A DNA stretch of 33,760 nt from Methanobrevibacter sp. (GTDB lineage Archaea > Methanobacteriota > Methanobacteria > Methanobacteriales > Methanobacteriaceae). Below, piece by piece: positions 1 to 9,446 of the stretch (its first letter is position 1; every line of letters begins with the position of its first letter). Below the pieces are notes generated by a model. That model saw only the letters and a program-made list of their open reading frames with translations. It was not told the origin of the DNA and made no database searches. The DNA lies in contig NZ_JAFYHP010000017.1 in the NCBI RefSeq assembly GCF_017539065.1, positions 1-33,760 of the forward strand, written 5' to 3'. Made by a program: the position numbers and the translations under genes.

Positions 1-2
1 AA

Positions 3-2858
3 TTCAATGTTACAGATTGCAACGATACTAAATATCGCAACAATCAATTAGTTGTAGGTACATTAAATCCAGGACAATCTTACGTATTTACCATTACTGC
101 TGTTGCTTTAGTGAATGGTACTTGGACTAATGTTGCAAACGCTACTTGCGCTGAAAATAATACTGTTGTTGAAGATAATGCAACTGTTGAAGTTCTTGTT
201 CTTCCACCACCGGATAAAGTAGTTAATGACACTAAACCTCTCTATCATACAAATGTAACATATAATTTAACAGTTATCAATGATGGTGACTATAACTTCA
301 CTAAAAATGTAACTGTTTATGATATTTTACCTGAAGGTTTAGAATTCATTGAAAAAATTGCAGTTTACAATGCTACTGTGGTAGTTGACACAACAATTAA
401 CTCTAAAAATAATATTAGTTGGGTAATTACTGATATTCCAGCTCATAGTGTTGCAATTATTATGGTCAAAGTAAAAGTCAATGCAATTGGCAATTTAACC
501 AATAATGAGACCATTGTTTATCCTGATGGAACAAACATGACTGTTAACTGTACTATTAATGTTCAACCTAATGTAGACCTATCTGTTAATAAGACTGTGG
601 ACAATGCTACACACTTCATTGATGACATTGTTGTTTGGACTATTACAGTACATAATGCTGCTAATGGTACTGGTGCAACTAACGTTACTTTGAATGATAC
701 ATTCCCTGCTAATTTCACTGTCATTAATTGGACTGCTACTCCGGGCACCTCTTATAATGCTACTAGTGGTGTTTGGACTATTGGATTCATGGGCAATGGT
801 ACTACTGTAACTTTGGTTATTAATTCACGTGCTAAAGTCAATGGCACATTTACTAACGAAGCGAATGTTACTTGTAATGAAACTGAGTGGAACTACACAA
901 ATAACTACGATAACGCAACTGTGGTTATTTATGATATTCCTGACATTAACAAAACAGTTAATAACACTACTCCAAAACATATGGATTATGTTTTATATAA
1001 TATTACAATTACTAACGTTGGTAATGTGACTTATATTCAAACTTTAGAAGTTGTTGATAGTTTACCAGAAGGTTTAGAGTATAATGGAACCGTTAAAATC
1101 ATAGGTGCTGACATTGTTCAAAATGCGGTTGTTGATCAAACAGGAAGAGTAATTACTTGGAAAATTACTAACATCACTGCTAATGTCCCTGCTGTAATCA
1201 TGGTTAGGGTTAGGGCTGTTGAACTTGGTAATTTAACAAATAATGCTACTGTGATTGCTCCTAATGGTACCAATAAAACCGTTAACTGTACTATTGATGT
1301 CAAACCAATCTGTGATGTAGAAATTTCAAAAACAGTTGATAAGCCGGTCATTTTCGTTGAGGGCACTGTTGAATGGACAATTACTGTCGTCAATAAAGGC
1401 CCAAGTACTGCTGAAAATGTTGTAGTCAAAGATACTATACCTGGAGGTCTTACATTAGTTGGAACTCCTCAAGGTTGTACTGTAAGCGGAAATACTTTAA
1501 TTTGGAATGTTGGTGAGTTAGCTGCTAATAAACCTGTATCTCTTAAATTAGTTACTAAAGCAGATTTCAGTACTGGTGCAAGAACTAACATCGTTGTTGT
1601 AAACACCACTACTAATGAAACTAACTATACTAACAATGAAGCTAACGATACTACTGTAGTTTACCCACTTTGTGATTTGGAAATCACCAAAGCTGTTAAT
1701 GCTACAAGTGTTTATATAAATGATTTCGTTGAATGGAATATTACTGTCGTAAATCACGGTCCTTCTACTGCTAAGGATGTTGTTGTTAAAGATACTTTAC
1801 CTAATGGTTTAAAAGTTATTAAAGCAACTCCTTCTGTTGGTACATTTGATAAAAAGACTGGAACTTGGAAAATTGGTGATATGAATAATAGCACCCCAGC
1901 ATACCTAGTTTTAGTCACTCAAGTTGTTAAAGAAGGTTCAATTAAAAACATCGTCGTTGTAAGGACTCCAACCAATGAAACCAATTACACTAACAATAAA
2001 GCAAATAACACTACTGTTGGTAAACCAATCTGTGATGTTGAAATCACTAAAGTTGTTAACAAAGACAAAGTTTATGTTGGCGAAAATGTAATATGGACAA
2101 TTAAAGTTAAAAATAATGGTCCATCTACAGCTAAAAATATTAAAGTTTCAGATCAATTGCCTAAAGCTTTAAGAGCTTTAGACGCTAAAGTGACTAAAGG
2201 TTCATTTAACATGGAAACTTGTGAATGGACAATTAAATCATTAGCAAAAGGCGCTAGTGCAACACTTACACTTACAACCAAAGTTGTTCGTGAAGGAATT
2301 ATCACTAACCCTGTTTCTGTTAACACTACAACTAAAGAAACAGACTACACTAATAACAAGGATAATGACACTACCAGAGGAATTCCAATTGTTGACTTAG
2401 AACTTAAAAAGTATGCTGATAAAGAAGTATACAAAAAAGGAGATAAAATGTACTGGACTATCATTGTAACCAATCATGGTCCAAGCACAGCGAAAGATGT
2501 TGTCGTATCTGATGTAATGCCATCAGGTGTAAAATTCTTGTCTTTCAAAGCTTCTAAAGGTTCTTACGATCCAGCAACTGGAGAATGGGATATAGGTGAA
2601 TTGGCTAAAGGAGAAACTGTAACTATTGTAATCTACTGTAATGTAACTGCCGAAAACGGCACTATTACCAATACTGCTGTTGTAACCAGTAGCACACACG
2701 ACAGTAATCCTAAAAACAATAAGGATAGCGTTACAATTACAGTTGAAAAAACTCAAGAACCTGTACCTCCAAAAATGCATCCTACTGGTAATCCAATTGT
2801 ATTAGTAATTGTTTCATTACTTGGAATGGTTGGCGTAACTATAAGAAGAAAACTTTAA
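3..2858 (+). CDS. Adhesin-like surface protein with DUF11-type repeats, 5' end missing
   Basis: The reading frame is open from the first bases of the window (codons from position 3), so the gene begins upstream; the GTG at 111 is internal. The visible 951 residues are a chain of about seven DUF11-like beta-sandwich repeats, each marked by a W-T-I-x-V-x-N core, a G-P-S-T-A motif in the later copies, a D-x-x-P-x-G-L turn, and a closing T-N-Y-T-N-N stretch. N-x-T/S sequons are very dense, which suggests N-glycosylation. The protein ends with a proline-rich spacer, one hydrophobic segment (GNPIVLVIVSLLGMVGVTI) and a basic tail RRKL, a typical C-terminal membrane anchor. The last four repeats are exactly 120 residues each. 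In Methanobrevibacter such proteins are annotated as adhesin-like; a host- or microbe-binding role is inferred and no ligand can be read from the sequence. Confidence 0.9.
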   Translation, partial: FNVTDCNDTKYRNNQLVVGTLNPGQSYVFTITAVALVNGTWTNVANATCAENNTVVEDNATVEVLVLPPPDKVVNDTKPLYHTNVTYNLTVINDGDYNFTKNVTVYDILPEGLEFIEKIAVYNATVVVDTTINSKNNISWVITDIPAHSVAIIMVKVKVNAIGNLTNNETIVYPDGTNMTVNCTINVQPNVDLSVNKTVDNATHFIDDIVVWTITVHNAANGTGATNVTLNDTFPANFTVINWTATPGTSYNATSGVWTIGFMGNGTTVTLVINSRAKVNGTFTNEANVTCNETEWNYTNNYDNATVVIYDIPDINKTVNNTTPKHMDYVLYNITITNVGNVTYIQTLEVVDSLPEGLEYNGTVKIIGADIVQNAVVDQTGRVITWKITNITANVPAVIMVRVRAVELGNLTNNATVIAPNGTNKTVNCTIDVKPICDVEISKTVDKPVIFVEGTVEWTITVVNKGPSTAENVVVKDTIPGGLTLVGTPQGCTVSGNTLIWNVGELAANKPVSLKLVTKADFSTGARTNIVVVNTTTNETNYTNNEANDTTVVYPLCDLEITKAVNATSVYINDFVEWNITVVNHGPSTAKDVVVKDTLPNGLKVIKATPSVGTFDKKTGTWKIGDMNNSTPAYLVLVTQVVKEGSIKNIVVVRTPTNETNYTNNKANNTTVGKPICDVEITKVVNKDKVYVGENVIWTIKVKNNGPSTAKNIKVSDQLPKALRALDAKVTKGSFNMETCEWTIKSLAKGASATLTLTTKVVREGIITNPVSVNTTTKETDYTNNKDNDTTRGIPIVDLELKKYADKEVYKKGDKMYWTIIVTNHGPSTAKDVVVSDVMPSGVKFLSFKASKGSYDPATGEWDIGELAKGETVTIVIYCNVTAENGTITNTAVVTSSTHDSNPKNNKDSVTITVEKTQEPVPPKMHPTGNPIVLVIVSLLGMVGVTIRRKL
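1311..2750 (+). repeat. Four in-phase 360-bp DUF11 repeat units
   Basis: The unit starts (Cys/Val-Asp-Val/Leu-Glu motif) fall at 1311, 1671, 2031 and 2391, exactly 360 bp or 120 codons apart, with no insertion or deletion between the units. Earlier units in the same gene are longer and more diverged. The DNA of the units is similar but not identical. Confidence 0.85.
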
Positions 2859-2863
2859 GTTTT

Positions 2864-2887
2864 TATGGAAAATTAATTTTTTCCATA
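2864..2887 (+). terminator. Hairpin terminator after the DUF11 adhesin
   Basis: A 9-bp perfect stem (TATGGAAAA, 2864-2872, with TTTTCCATA, 2879-2887) and a 6-base loop lie six bases after the stop codon. T-rich runs follow at 2888-2910. The rest of the gap to 3100 is AT-rich with no ORF or RNA gene that I can see. Confidence 0.6.
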
Positions 2888-3101
2888 TTTTTTAATTTTT
2901 TACCAAAAAATTTATTTCAATTTAATGAATTTTACCAATTAAAATTCATCATGTTTTTCATGAAACTATTATTTTAATGATACTTATTTTTAAATATTTC
3001 AATTCATCAACACACTTTCAAAAAAATAATTTTATTAATCCACATTAACCAAATAAAATTTAACATTTTTCACATATTCCAATATTTTAAAAGTTATTAA
3101 T

Positions 3102-3113
3102 GAAATATATATT
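3102..3113 (+). promoter_or_regulatory. Probable TATA box of ilvD-hisD
   Basis: GAAATATATATT is centred about 32 bases before the ilvD ATG. This predicts a transcript start near 3130 and a very short leader that still holds the ribosome binding site TGTGATT at 3131-3137. Confidence 0.45.
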
Positions 3114-3139
3114 ATTGATTAAATTTATTGTGTGATTAA

Positions 3140-4789
3140 ATGAAAAGTGATAATGTTAAAAAAGGAATTCAAAGGGCTCCACACAGATCACTGCTAAGAG
3201 CTTGTGGACTCGATGACGATGACTTTAAAAAACCATTCATTGGTATAGCAAACAGTTTTACAGACATTGTACCTGGTCATATTCACTTAAGAGAACTTGT
3301 TGAGTTTGTAAAAGAGGGTATTGTAGCTGCCGGAGGTATTCCATTTGAATTTGATACAATGGCAATTTGTGATGGAATCAGTATGAACCATGAAGGAATG
3401 AAGTATTCCTTGCCTTCAAGAGAAATTATTGCTGCTACAGTTGAAAGTATGACAAAAGGGCATGCTTTTGATGGATTAGTGTTAATTCCAAGTTGTGATA
3501 AAGTAGTTCCTGGCATGATTATGGGTGCTGCTAGAGTTAATGTGCCGTCAATTGTAGTTACTGGTGGACCAATGGCATCCGGCGAATATAACGGCAAGCC
3601 TGCCGATTTAATTACAGTGTTTGAAGCTGTTGGTGCATATTCTGCCGGTAGGATGTCTGAAGATGAAGTAGCGGAACTTGAAAAATGCGCATGTCCAGGC
3701 GCCGGAAGTTGTTCTGGGCTATTCACAGCAAACACAATGGCATGCATTACAGAAACTTTAGGTTTATCGCTTCCAACATGCGCCACAACACATGCGAGAA
3801 CTGAAGAAAACAATCAAATTGCATTTGAATCAGGTAAACAAATTATTAAACTAGTTGAAGATGATATTAAACCATCTGACATTATGACCCAGGAAGCCTT
3901 CAACAATGCTATTGCAGTTGATATGGCACTCGGCGGTTCTTCAAATACAGCTTTACATATACCTGCACTTGCCAGTGAAGTTGAAGGTTTGGATGTGGAT
4001 TTAGAATTATTTGATGAAATTTCAAGACGTGTTCCTCACATTACATTAATTTCCCCTGCCGGTGAAGATTCAATGATGGATTTACACTTAGCTGGCGGAA
4101 TTCAAGCGGTAATGAAAACTTTGGGAGATATAATTGATACAAATCAGTTAACCGTAACCGGAAAAACAATTGCTGAAAACTTGGAAAATGTCGAAAACAA
4201 GAATACTGACGTTATTCATACTTTAGATGACCCTGTTCATGAAGATGGCGGAATCGCAATTCTTAAAGGTAACCTTGCACCTAATGGAAGTGTTGTTAAA
4301 AAAGGCGCTGTTGCAAATCATTTAATGCATCTTAAAGGTCCGGCAAAAGTATATGATTCAGAAGAAGATGTTACAAAAGCGATATTTGATCATGAAATCG
4401 ATGAAGGAGACATTGTTGTAATTAGATACGAAGGACCTAAAGGCGGGCCTGGAATGCGTGAAATGTTAAATCCGACATCAGCTCTTGCAGGAATGAACAT
4501 TAAGGATGTAGGTTTAATAACTGACGGAAGATTTTCCGGAGGAACAAGAGGGCCATGCATAGGACATGTATCACCTGAAGCAAGGGAGGATGGACCAATT
4601 GCTGCAATTCAAAATGGGGATATCATAGAAATAGACATTGAAAATAGATCTATAAATGTTGAGTTGTCTGATGAGGAAATTGAAGCTAGATTAAAAGAAG
4701 TTAAACACCCTGAAAGCGATGTTTCAGGCTGGTTGGCAATATATCAAAAATTGGTTCACTCAGCAGATACCGGTGCTATTTTAAGGTAG
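3140..4789 (+). CDS. ilvD: Dihydroxy-acid dehydratase
   Basis: IlvD dehydrates 2,3-dihydroxy-isovalerate and 2,3-dihydroxy-3-methylvalerate to the 2-oxoacid precursors of valine, leucine and isoleucine. The 549 residues match the IlvD/Edd family along the whole length. Visible marks are [13 protein letters not shown] (about residues 38-50), [11 protein letters not shown], the iron-sulfur ligands Cys119 in PSCDKVVPG and Cys191 in [13 protein letters not shown], and the C-terminal [15 protein letters not shown] region. The NSF-x-x-x-VPGH form resembles the E. coli-type enzyme; cluster type is an inference. The ATG at 3140 follows TGTGATT, a good archaeal ribosome binding site. hisD follows after 7 bases, so the two are probably co-transcribed. 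The other ilv genes lie about 15 kb downstream. Confidence 0.96.
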   Translation: MKSDNVKKGIQRAPHRSLLRACGLDDDDFKKPFIGIANSFTDIVPGHIHLRELVEFVKEGIVAAGGIPFEFDTMAICDGISMNHEGMKYSLPSREIIAATVESMTKGHAFDGLVLIPSCDKVVPGMIMGAARVNVPSIVVTGGPMASGEYNGKPADLITVFEAVGAYSAGRMSEDEVAELEKCACPGAGSCSGLFTANTMACITETLGLSLPTCATTHARTEENNQIAFESGKQIIKLVEDDIKPSDIMTQEAFNNAIAVDMALGGSSNTALHIPALASEVEGLDVDLELFDEISRRVPHITLISPAGEDSMMDLHLAGGIQAVMKTLGDIIDTNQLTVTGKTIAENLENVENKNTDVIHTLDDPVHEDGGIAILKGNLAPNGSVVKKGAVANHLMHLKGPAKVYDSEEDVTKAIFDHEIDEGDIVVIRYEGPKGGPGMREMLNPTSALAGMNIKDVGLITDGRFSGGTRGPCIGHVSPEAREDGPIAAIQNGDIIEIDIENRSINVELSDEEIEARLKEVKHPESDVSGWLAIYQKLVHSADTGAILR

Positions 4790-4796
4790 TGAAAAT

Positions 4797-6074
4797 ATGG
4801 AAATTTTAAAATACTCTGAAATCAATCTGGAAGATACAATCAAAAGGTCGGAACAGGATGTTAACAATGTTTTAGGAACAGTATCTGAGATTCTGGAAAA
4901 TGTTCGAGTAGAAAAAGACCAAGCAATTCGCCAATATACAGAGAAATTTGACGGTGTTACAATAGAAAATTTCAAGGTATCCAAAGACGAAATTGAAGAG
5001 GCTTATGATACATTAAATGATGAATTGTTAACCGCTTTAAAAAATGCTGCAGATAATATTGAAAGGTTTCATAAGAAGCAAATTCCATCCGAATGGGAAA
5101 TGGAAGTCAATCCGGGAATAGTTGCAGGCCAAATTGTAAGGCCAATCAATTCTGCAGGATGTTATATACCTGGAGGCAGGGCCGCTTATCCTTCATCAAT
5201 ATTGATGACTGTAATACCTGCAAAGATTGCCGGTGTTAAAAAAGTAGTCTGTGTAACCCCTCCTCAAAAAGATGGTAAAATTTTAGATGCCATTTTAGTA
5301 GCTGCAGATATTGCAGGTGCTGATGAAATTTATAAAGTTGGAGGAGCACAGGCAATTGCAGCCTTGGCTTATGGAACAGAATCAATTCCTCAAGTGGAGA
5401 AAATTGTAGGTCCCGGAAACATATTTGTCACTGCAGCAAAGAAATTAGTTTATGGCCAAGTGGATATTGAGTTTCCGGCAGGACCATCTGAAGTTCTAAT
5501 TTTGGCCGATGAAACTGCAAACCCTGAATTTTTGGCAACAGATATTCTTGCGCAGGCGGAGCATGACCCTAATGCGTCCTGTTTTTTAGTGACTGACAGC
5601 GAAGAACTGGCGATAAAAACCGATGAATTTGTAAAGGAAATGACTGAAGTTGCACCAAGGCGAGAAATCATTGAGGAGTCATTATCTAAAAGTGGAAAAA
5701 TCATTATCACAAACACTTTTGAGGAAGCGGTTCATGTTACAAATGAATATGCTCCCGAACATTTAATCATATCCACTGCCGATGATGATGAGACATTGTC
5801 ACAAATCAACAATGCGGGTTCAATCTTTTTAGGCGCCTATTCACCGGTTGCAGCAGGAGATTATGGATCCGGAACAAACCATGTTTTGCCTACCGGCGGA
5901 GGAGCAAGGATGTATTCAGGCCTGTCTACCGAAGCGTTTATTAAAAAGCCGACAGTTCAGAGGATTACTAAGGACGGTTTGAAAGAGCTGTCAAAAACTT
6001 CAGTTCCGATTGCCGAATATGAAGGATTCTTTGCACATGCAAACTCATTTAAAACTAGATTAAGGGATGATTAA
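4797..6074 (+). CDS. hisD: Histidinol dehydrogenase
   Basis: HisD catalyses the last two steps of histidine synthesis, oxidising L-histidinol to histidine with two NAD+ and a zinc ion. The protein has 425 residues, the usual length. It shows the family motifs [54 protein letters not shown], and the zinc and catalytic region [15 protein letters not shown], followed by NEYAPEHL and [12 protein letters not shown]. The start follows AAGGTAGTGA 7 bases after the ilvD stop. Pairing with ilvD rather than other his genes suggests a general amino-acid biosynthesis transcript. A hairpin and a T-tract follow the stop. Confidence 0.96.
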   Translation: MEILKYSEINLEDTIKRSEQDVNNVLGTVSEILENVRVEKDQAIRQYTEKFDGVTIENFKVSKDEIEEAYDTLNDELLTALKNAADNIERFHKKQIPSEWEMEVNPGIVAGQIVRPINSAGCYIPGGRAAYPSSILMTVIPAKIAGVKKVVCVTPPQKDGKILDAILVAADIAGADEIYKVGGAQAIAALAYGTESIPQVEKIVGPGNIFVTAAKKLVYGQVDIEFPAGPSEVLILADETANPEFLATDILAQAEHDPNASCFLVTDSEELAIKTDEFVKEMTEVAPRREIIEESLSKSGKIIITNTFEEAVHVTNEYAPEHLIISTADDDETLSQINNAGSIFLGAYSPVAAGDYGSGTNHVLPTGGGARMYSGLSTEAFIKKPTVQRITKDGLKELSKTSVPIAEYEGFFAHANSFKTRLRDD

Positions 6075-6110
6075 TTTTATCCTTAATTTATTCTTTTTTT
6101 ATTTTTATCT
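6060..6110 (+). terminator. Probable terminator after hisD
   Basis: TTAAGG (6060-6065) can pair with CCTTAA (6081-6086) across the hisD stop codon, followed by a long T-rich run from about 6090. The stem is short, so the T-tract may be the main signal. Confidence 0.4.
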
Positions 6111-6160
6111 TTAAAATTTAATTTTTAGCATATCTTTATTAAACATTAATACTAATATTA

Positions 6161-6170
6161 AAAATATAAT
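6161..6170 (+). promoter_or_regulatory. Probable TATA box of aspS
   Basis: AAAATATAAT lies about 50 bases before the aspS start. It predicts a transcript start near 6190 and a leader of about 25 bases with the binding site GAGGTGA at 6203-6209. Confidence 0.35.
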
Positions 6171-6214
6171 GAAAGTTTATCATTATTTTTATTTTTACAA
6201 CCGAGGTGAATAAT

Positions 6215-7534
6215 TTGCAAGGTTTATTAAATGATTGGAGAAGAACAAACTACGCTAGTCAATGTACTCCTGAAATAGCAGGTAGTGACGTTACAATCAT
6301 GGGTTGGGTGCACGAAATCCGTGATTTCGGTGGAATCATGTTTGTTATCATTCGTGATGTCACTGGCAGAGTTCAAGTAACTGCTCCAAGTAAAAAAGTA
6401 GACGAAAATATAATGGAAGAATTAAGAGAATTCAGAAAAGAATCTGTTGTAGCTATTAAAGGTTTAGTACAGGAAGCAGGAAAAGCACCAAATGGTGTAG
6501 AAATCATTCCTAAAGAAATCAAAATCTTAAACTTAGCTAACCAGCCTTTACCAATGGATCCAACAGAAAAAGTTAAAGCAGGAATTGATACAAGATTAGA
6601 TTCAAGATTCTTAGATATTAGAAAAGAAAATGTTTCTGCAATTTTCAAAATCAAAGGACAAATGTTCCATACTATAAGGGACTTTTTCTATGACAATGGA
6701 TTTTATGAAATTAACACTCCTAAACTCGTAGCATCCGCTACTGAAGGAGGAACAGAATTATTCCCAATTACTTACTTTGAAAAAGAAGCATTCTTAGGTC
6801 AATCTCCACAATTATACAAACAGATGATGATGGCCGCTGGAATGGATAAAGTATTTGAAATTGGCCAAATTTTCAGAGCAGAAGAGCACGATACATTAAG
6901 ACACTTGAACGAAGCGGTTTCCATCGATGCAGAAGCATCATTTTCAGATGATGAAGATGTAATGAAAATCTTGAATGACATGATTGTTCAAGTCTTAAAA
7001 GACGTCAATGAAAACTGTGCCAATGAGTTAGAGATTTTAGGTCACGAATTAGAAGTGCCTGCTGGAGATTTCCCTCATGTTACTTATGATGAAGCAGTTG
7101 ACATTGTAAATTCAAGAGATGTGCCTATGGAATGGGGAGAAGACTTATCCCGTGAAGCTGAAAAAGTTTTAGGTGACACAATGGGAGGATTCTACTTCTT
7201 AACCAGATGGCCTTCTGAAATCAAACCGTTCTATGTAATGCCTGTTGAAGGCGAAGAGCAATATTCCCATGCATTCGATTTAATGTACAATAATTTAGAG
7301 TTATCTTCCGGAGCTACTCGTGTACACCAATATGACCTTTTAGTAAAACAAATCGAAGAAAGAGGATTAAACCCTGCTGGATTTGGAAGCTACTTGAAAG
7401 CATTTGAATACGGTATGCCTCCTCATGCAGGATGGGGTGTCGGTGCTGATAGGTTAACCATGGTACTCACAGGATCTGAAAACATCCGTGAATGCGTACT
7501 ATTCCCAAGAGACAGACACAGATTAACTCCATAG
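6215..7534 (+). CDS. aspS: Aspartyl-tRNA synthetase, archaeal type, probably non-discriminating
   Basis: AspS charges aspartate to tRNA-Asp. The protein has an N-terminal OB-fold anticodon domain (about residues 20-110) and a class II catalytic core with motif 2 ([14 protein letters not shown]) and motif 3 ([13 protein letters not shown], near the C-terminus). I chose TTG at 6215 because GAGGTGA ends 5 bases before it; the GTG at 6206 lies inside that binding site. In the anticodon domain [11 protein letters not shown] has His (residue 33) where discriminating archaeal enzymes have Trp, and there is a Pro at 92. This pair is described for non-discriminating methanogen AspRS, which also makes Asp-tRNA-Asn for the amidotransferase route. 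That reading is inference. The next gene starts directly after the stop. Confidence 0.93.
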   Translation: MQGLLNDWRRTNYASQCTPEIAGSDVTIMGWVHEIRDFGGIMFVIIRDVTGRVQVTAPSKKVDENIMEELREFRKESVVAIKGLVQEAGKAPNGVEIIPKEIKILNLANQPLPMDPTEKVKAGIDTRLDSRFLDIRKENVSAIFKIKGQMFHTIRDFFYDNGFYEINTPKLVASATEGGTELFPITYFEKEAFLGQSPQLYKQMMMAAGMDKVFEIGQIFRAEEHDTLRHLNEAVSIDAEASFSDDEDVMKILNDMIVQVLKDVNENCANELEILGHELEVPAGDFPHVTYDEAVDIVNSRDVPMEWGEDLSREAEKVLGDTMGGFYFLTRWPSEIKPFYVMPVEGEEQYSHAFDLMYNNLELSSGATRVHQYDLLVKQIEERGLNPAGFGSYLKAFEYGMPPHAGWGVGADRLTMVLTGSENIRECVLFPRDRHRLTP

Positions 7535-8731
7535 ATGAAAATGGAAAAATTTGATATAGCTATTATTGGTGGAGGTCCTGCTGGAATAATGGCAGCTATT
7601 GCAGCTAGTAGGACTTCTGATGTAATATTACTTGAGAAAAATACTTCTTTAGGCCGTAAATTATTGATGACCGGTGGAGGAAGATGCAATATTACCAACA
7701 ACAAGCCAATAAAACAGCTATTAACTTTTTTTAACAATAAAAACTTTTTAAAACACTCCTTTTATACTTTTACAAATGAAGATTTATTTTCATTGTTTGA
7801 TTTTGACTTCATTGAAGAGGATGACAACAGAATGTTTCCAGAAACAGAAAAGGCTAGCGATGTCCTGGAAGCCTTAACGGAGAAGTTGGATAATGTTGCA
7901 ATAAGATATGGTTTTGATGTTGAAAAAATCACTGAGGGCTTTGTCATAAATGACTCAATAAAGGCCGATAAAATAATCATAGCTACAGGCGGCATGACAT
8001 ACCCACAGACAGGATGCAATATTAAAAATTATGCGCTAACTTCACAGCCTCTAACGGACATTAAGTACGGTCTTAGTCCGTTGATAACTATCAAAGACCT
8101 CTCAAAAATTGCTGGCGTAACATTGTATGATGTTGATGTAAGCTATAAGAAAAGCAAAGCCAAAGGAAATGTTTTATTCTCACACGTTGGATTGACTGGG
8201 CCGGGAATTATCAATTTAAGCAATGAAATTTCTGAAAGTATAAATTATAACTTATTAGAAAATAATCCGGCATTGGAGTTTGAAGTTTCCATTGATTTGT
8301 GTCCGGATTATACTCGTGAAAATCTTCAGGAAAAATTCGCTGCTGATTTTCAGATTAAAGGAAAGGCAATGCTTAAGAATTATTTAAGGCAGTTTTTGAC
8401 AAATAGCTTTATAAATTTCTTTTTGGATGAAATTGATTTGGATGGCGATTTGCAATTATCCCAGATTAACAAAAAAAGTAAAAATCGCTTAATTGAAAAT
8501 TTAAAGAGATTCCCTTTTGCGATATCTGATTTTAATAGTGCTTTGGCTAAGATAACAATTGGGGGTGTTGATTTGGATTATGTCAATCCAAAAACTTTGG
8601 AGTCAACATTAACACCTGGACTTTACTTTGCAGGGGAGGTTCTAAATCTCCATGGTCCAACAGGCGGTTACAATTTGAAGATAGCATTTTCAACCGGGTA
8701 CTTGGCGGGATTGTCAGCTGGTGAAAAATAA
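7535..8731 (+). CDS. BaiN/HI0933-like FAD-dependent oxidoreductase
   Basis: A 398-residue flavoprotein of the HI0933/BaiN family. The N-terminus carries the dinucleotide-binding motif IIGGGPAGIMAA (about residues 10-21), then LLEKNTSLGRKLLMTGGGRCN, the hallmark of this family. A central GGMTYPQTG segment and a C-terminal FAGEVLNLHGPTGGYNLKIAF motif that closes the FAD site complete it. The substrate of archaeal members is unknown; the name BaiN comes from a proposed bile-acid role in Clostridium that should not be carried over. ATG at 7535 abuts the aspS stop without a clear binding site; ATG at 7541 is the alternative. Translation is probably coupled to aspS. Confidence 0.88.
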   Translation: MKMEKFDIAIIGGGPAGIMAAIAASRTSDVILLEKNTSLGRKLLMTGGGRCNITNNKPIKQLLTFFNNKNFLKHSFYTFTNEDLFSLFDFDFIEEDDNRMFPETEKASDVLEALTEKLDNVAIRYGFDVEKITEGFVINDSIKADKIIIATGGMTYPQTGCNIKNYALTSQPLTDIKYGLSPLITIKDLSKIAGVTLYDVDVSYKKSKAKGNVLFSHVGLTGPGIINLSNEISESINYNLLENNPALEFEVSIDLCPDYTRENLQEKFAADFQIKGKAMLKNYLRQFLTNSFINFFLDEIDLDGDLQLSQINKKSKNRLIENLKRFPFAISDFNSALAKITIGGVDLDYVNPKTLESTLTPGLYFAGEVLNLHGPTGGYNLKIAFSTGYLAGLSAGEK

Positions 8732-8747
8732 TTTTCATGCTATAATT

Positions 8748-8769
8748 TTGTTAAGTTTTATATTAACAA
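8748..8769 (+). terminator. Possible hairpin after the BaiN-like gene
   Basis: TTGTTAA (8748-8754) pairs with TTAACAA (8763-8769) around an 8-base loop. It lies between the stop at 8731 and the cbiC promoter. There is no long T-run after it, so it may be chance in AT-rich DNA. Confidence 0.25.
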
Positions 8770-8780
8770 CAAAATATTTA

Positions 8781-8790
8781 ACATATATTT
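8781..8790 (+). promoter_or_regulatory. TATA box for a leaderless cbiC transcript
   Basis: ACATATATTT is centred about 22-23 bases before the cbiC ATG, which is where transcription should begin in archaea. There is no ribosome binding site before the ATG, so a leaderless mRNA is likely. Confidence 0.45.
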
Positions 8791-8807
8791 AATACATAAC
8801 TTACATT

Positions 8808-9437
8808 ATGACAGACAAAATGTTCATGGGTGCATCAACTAAACAAGGTTTGGATATTGCAAATAAAAGTAGAGAAATTATCCGTGGCCTTATTGGGGAT
8901 GATGTCAAAGATTTAAATCCTGCTGAAAGAGACATTGTTGAAAGGATTGTTCACTCAACAGCAGATCCTGAATATGCAAAATTAGTAAAGATTAGTCCTG
9001 ATTTTGTAGATGCAGCTATGGCTTCCCTTAAAAATAAAGAAACCATTTTAACCGACATTAACATGGTTAAATATGGAATTACAAGATATGAGGGGGAAGT
9101 TGAGTGTTACATTAAAAACGAAGAAGTTGTTAAGATTGCAAAGGAAAATCAAATTACAAGAGCCGCGGCAGCCATGAGATATGCTGCAGCCAATGATTTT
9201 GAAGGAATCGTCGTTTCTGGTAATGCTCCAACTGCCGTTTTTGAAGCAATGGATTTATACGAAAAAGGTGAAATGAACCTTAAAGCTATTGTAGGAGTCC
9301 CTGTTGGTTTTGTTGGGGCCGCTGATTCAAAGGAAGCTCTACATAATTCAAACATTCCAAACATCATTGTTGAAGGGCCGAAAGGCGGAACTCCGATTGC
9401 TGTAGCTTGCGTAAACTCATTAATACAACATTTGTAG
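8808..9437 (+). CDS. cbiC: Cobalt-precorrin-8 methylmutase
   Basis: CbiC moves the C-11 methyl group to C-12 of cobalt-precorrin-8, giving cobyrinate in anaerobic B12 synthesis. The 209 residues match the precorrin-8X methylmutase family: the conserved His49 in RIVHSTADPEYA, DINMVKYGI in the middle, TRAAAAMRYAA, and the C-terminal GVPVGFVGAADSKEAL and PKGGTPIAVACVNSL. Methanogens need corrinoids for the methyltransferase Mtr, so the gene is expected. No Shine-Dalgarno is visible and a TATA box sits 22 bases upstream, consistent with leaderless translation. hemL follows after 9 bases, so two tetrapyrrole genes share a transcript. Confidence 0.93.
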   Translation: MTDKMFMGASTKQGLDIANKSREIIRGLIGDDVKDLNPAERDIVERIVHSTADPEYAKLVKISPDFVDAAMASLKNKETILTDINMVKYGITRYEGEVECYIKNEEVVKIAKENQITRAAAAMRYAAANDFEGIVVSGNAPTAVFEAMDLYEKGEMNLKAIVGVPVGFVGAADSKEALHNSNIPNIIVEGPKGGTPIAVACVNSLIQHL

Positions 9438-9446
9438 TGTGATAAC

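Noticed and set aside
111..113. GTG at 111 as the start of the DUF11 adhesin
   Set aside because: The frame is open upstream to the window edge and the repeat domain is already under way there; no binding site precedes it.
3283..3813. A 176-codon minus-strand frame inside ilvD
   Set aside because: Shadow of ilvD coding sequence; no start signal and no recognisable domain.
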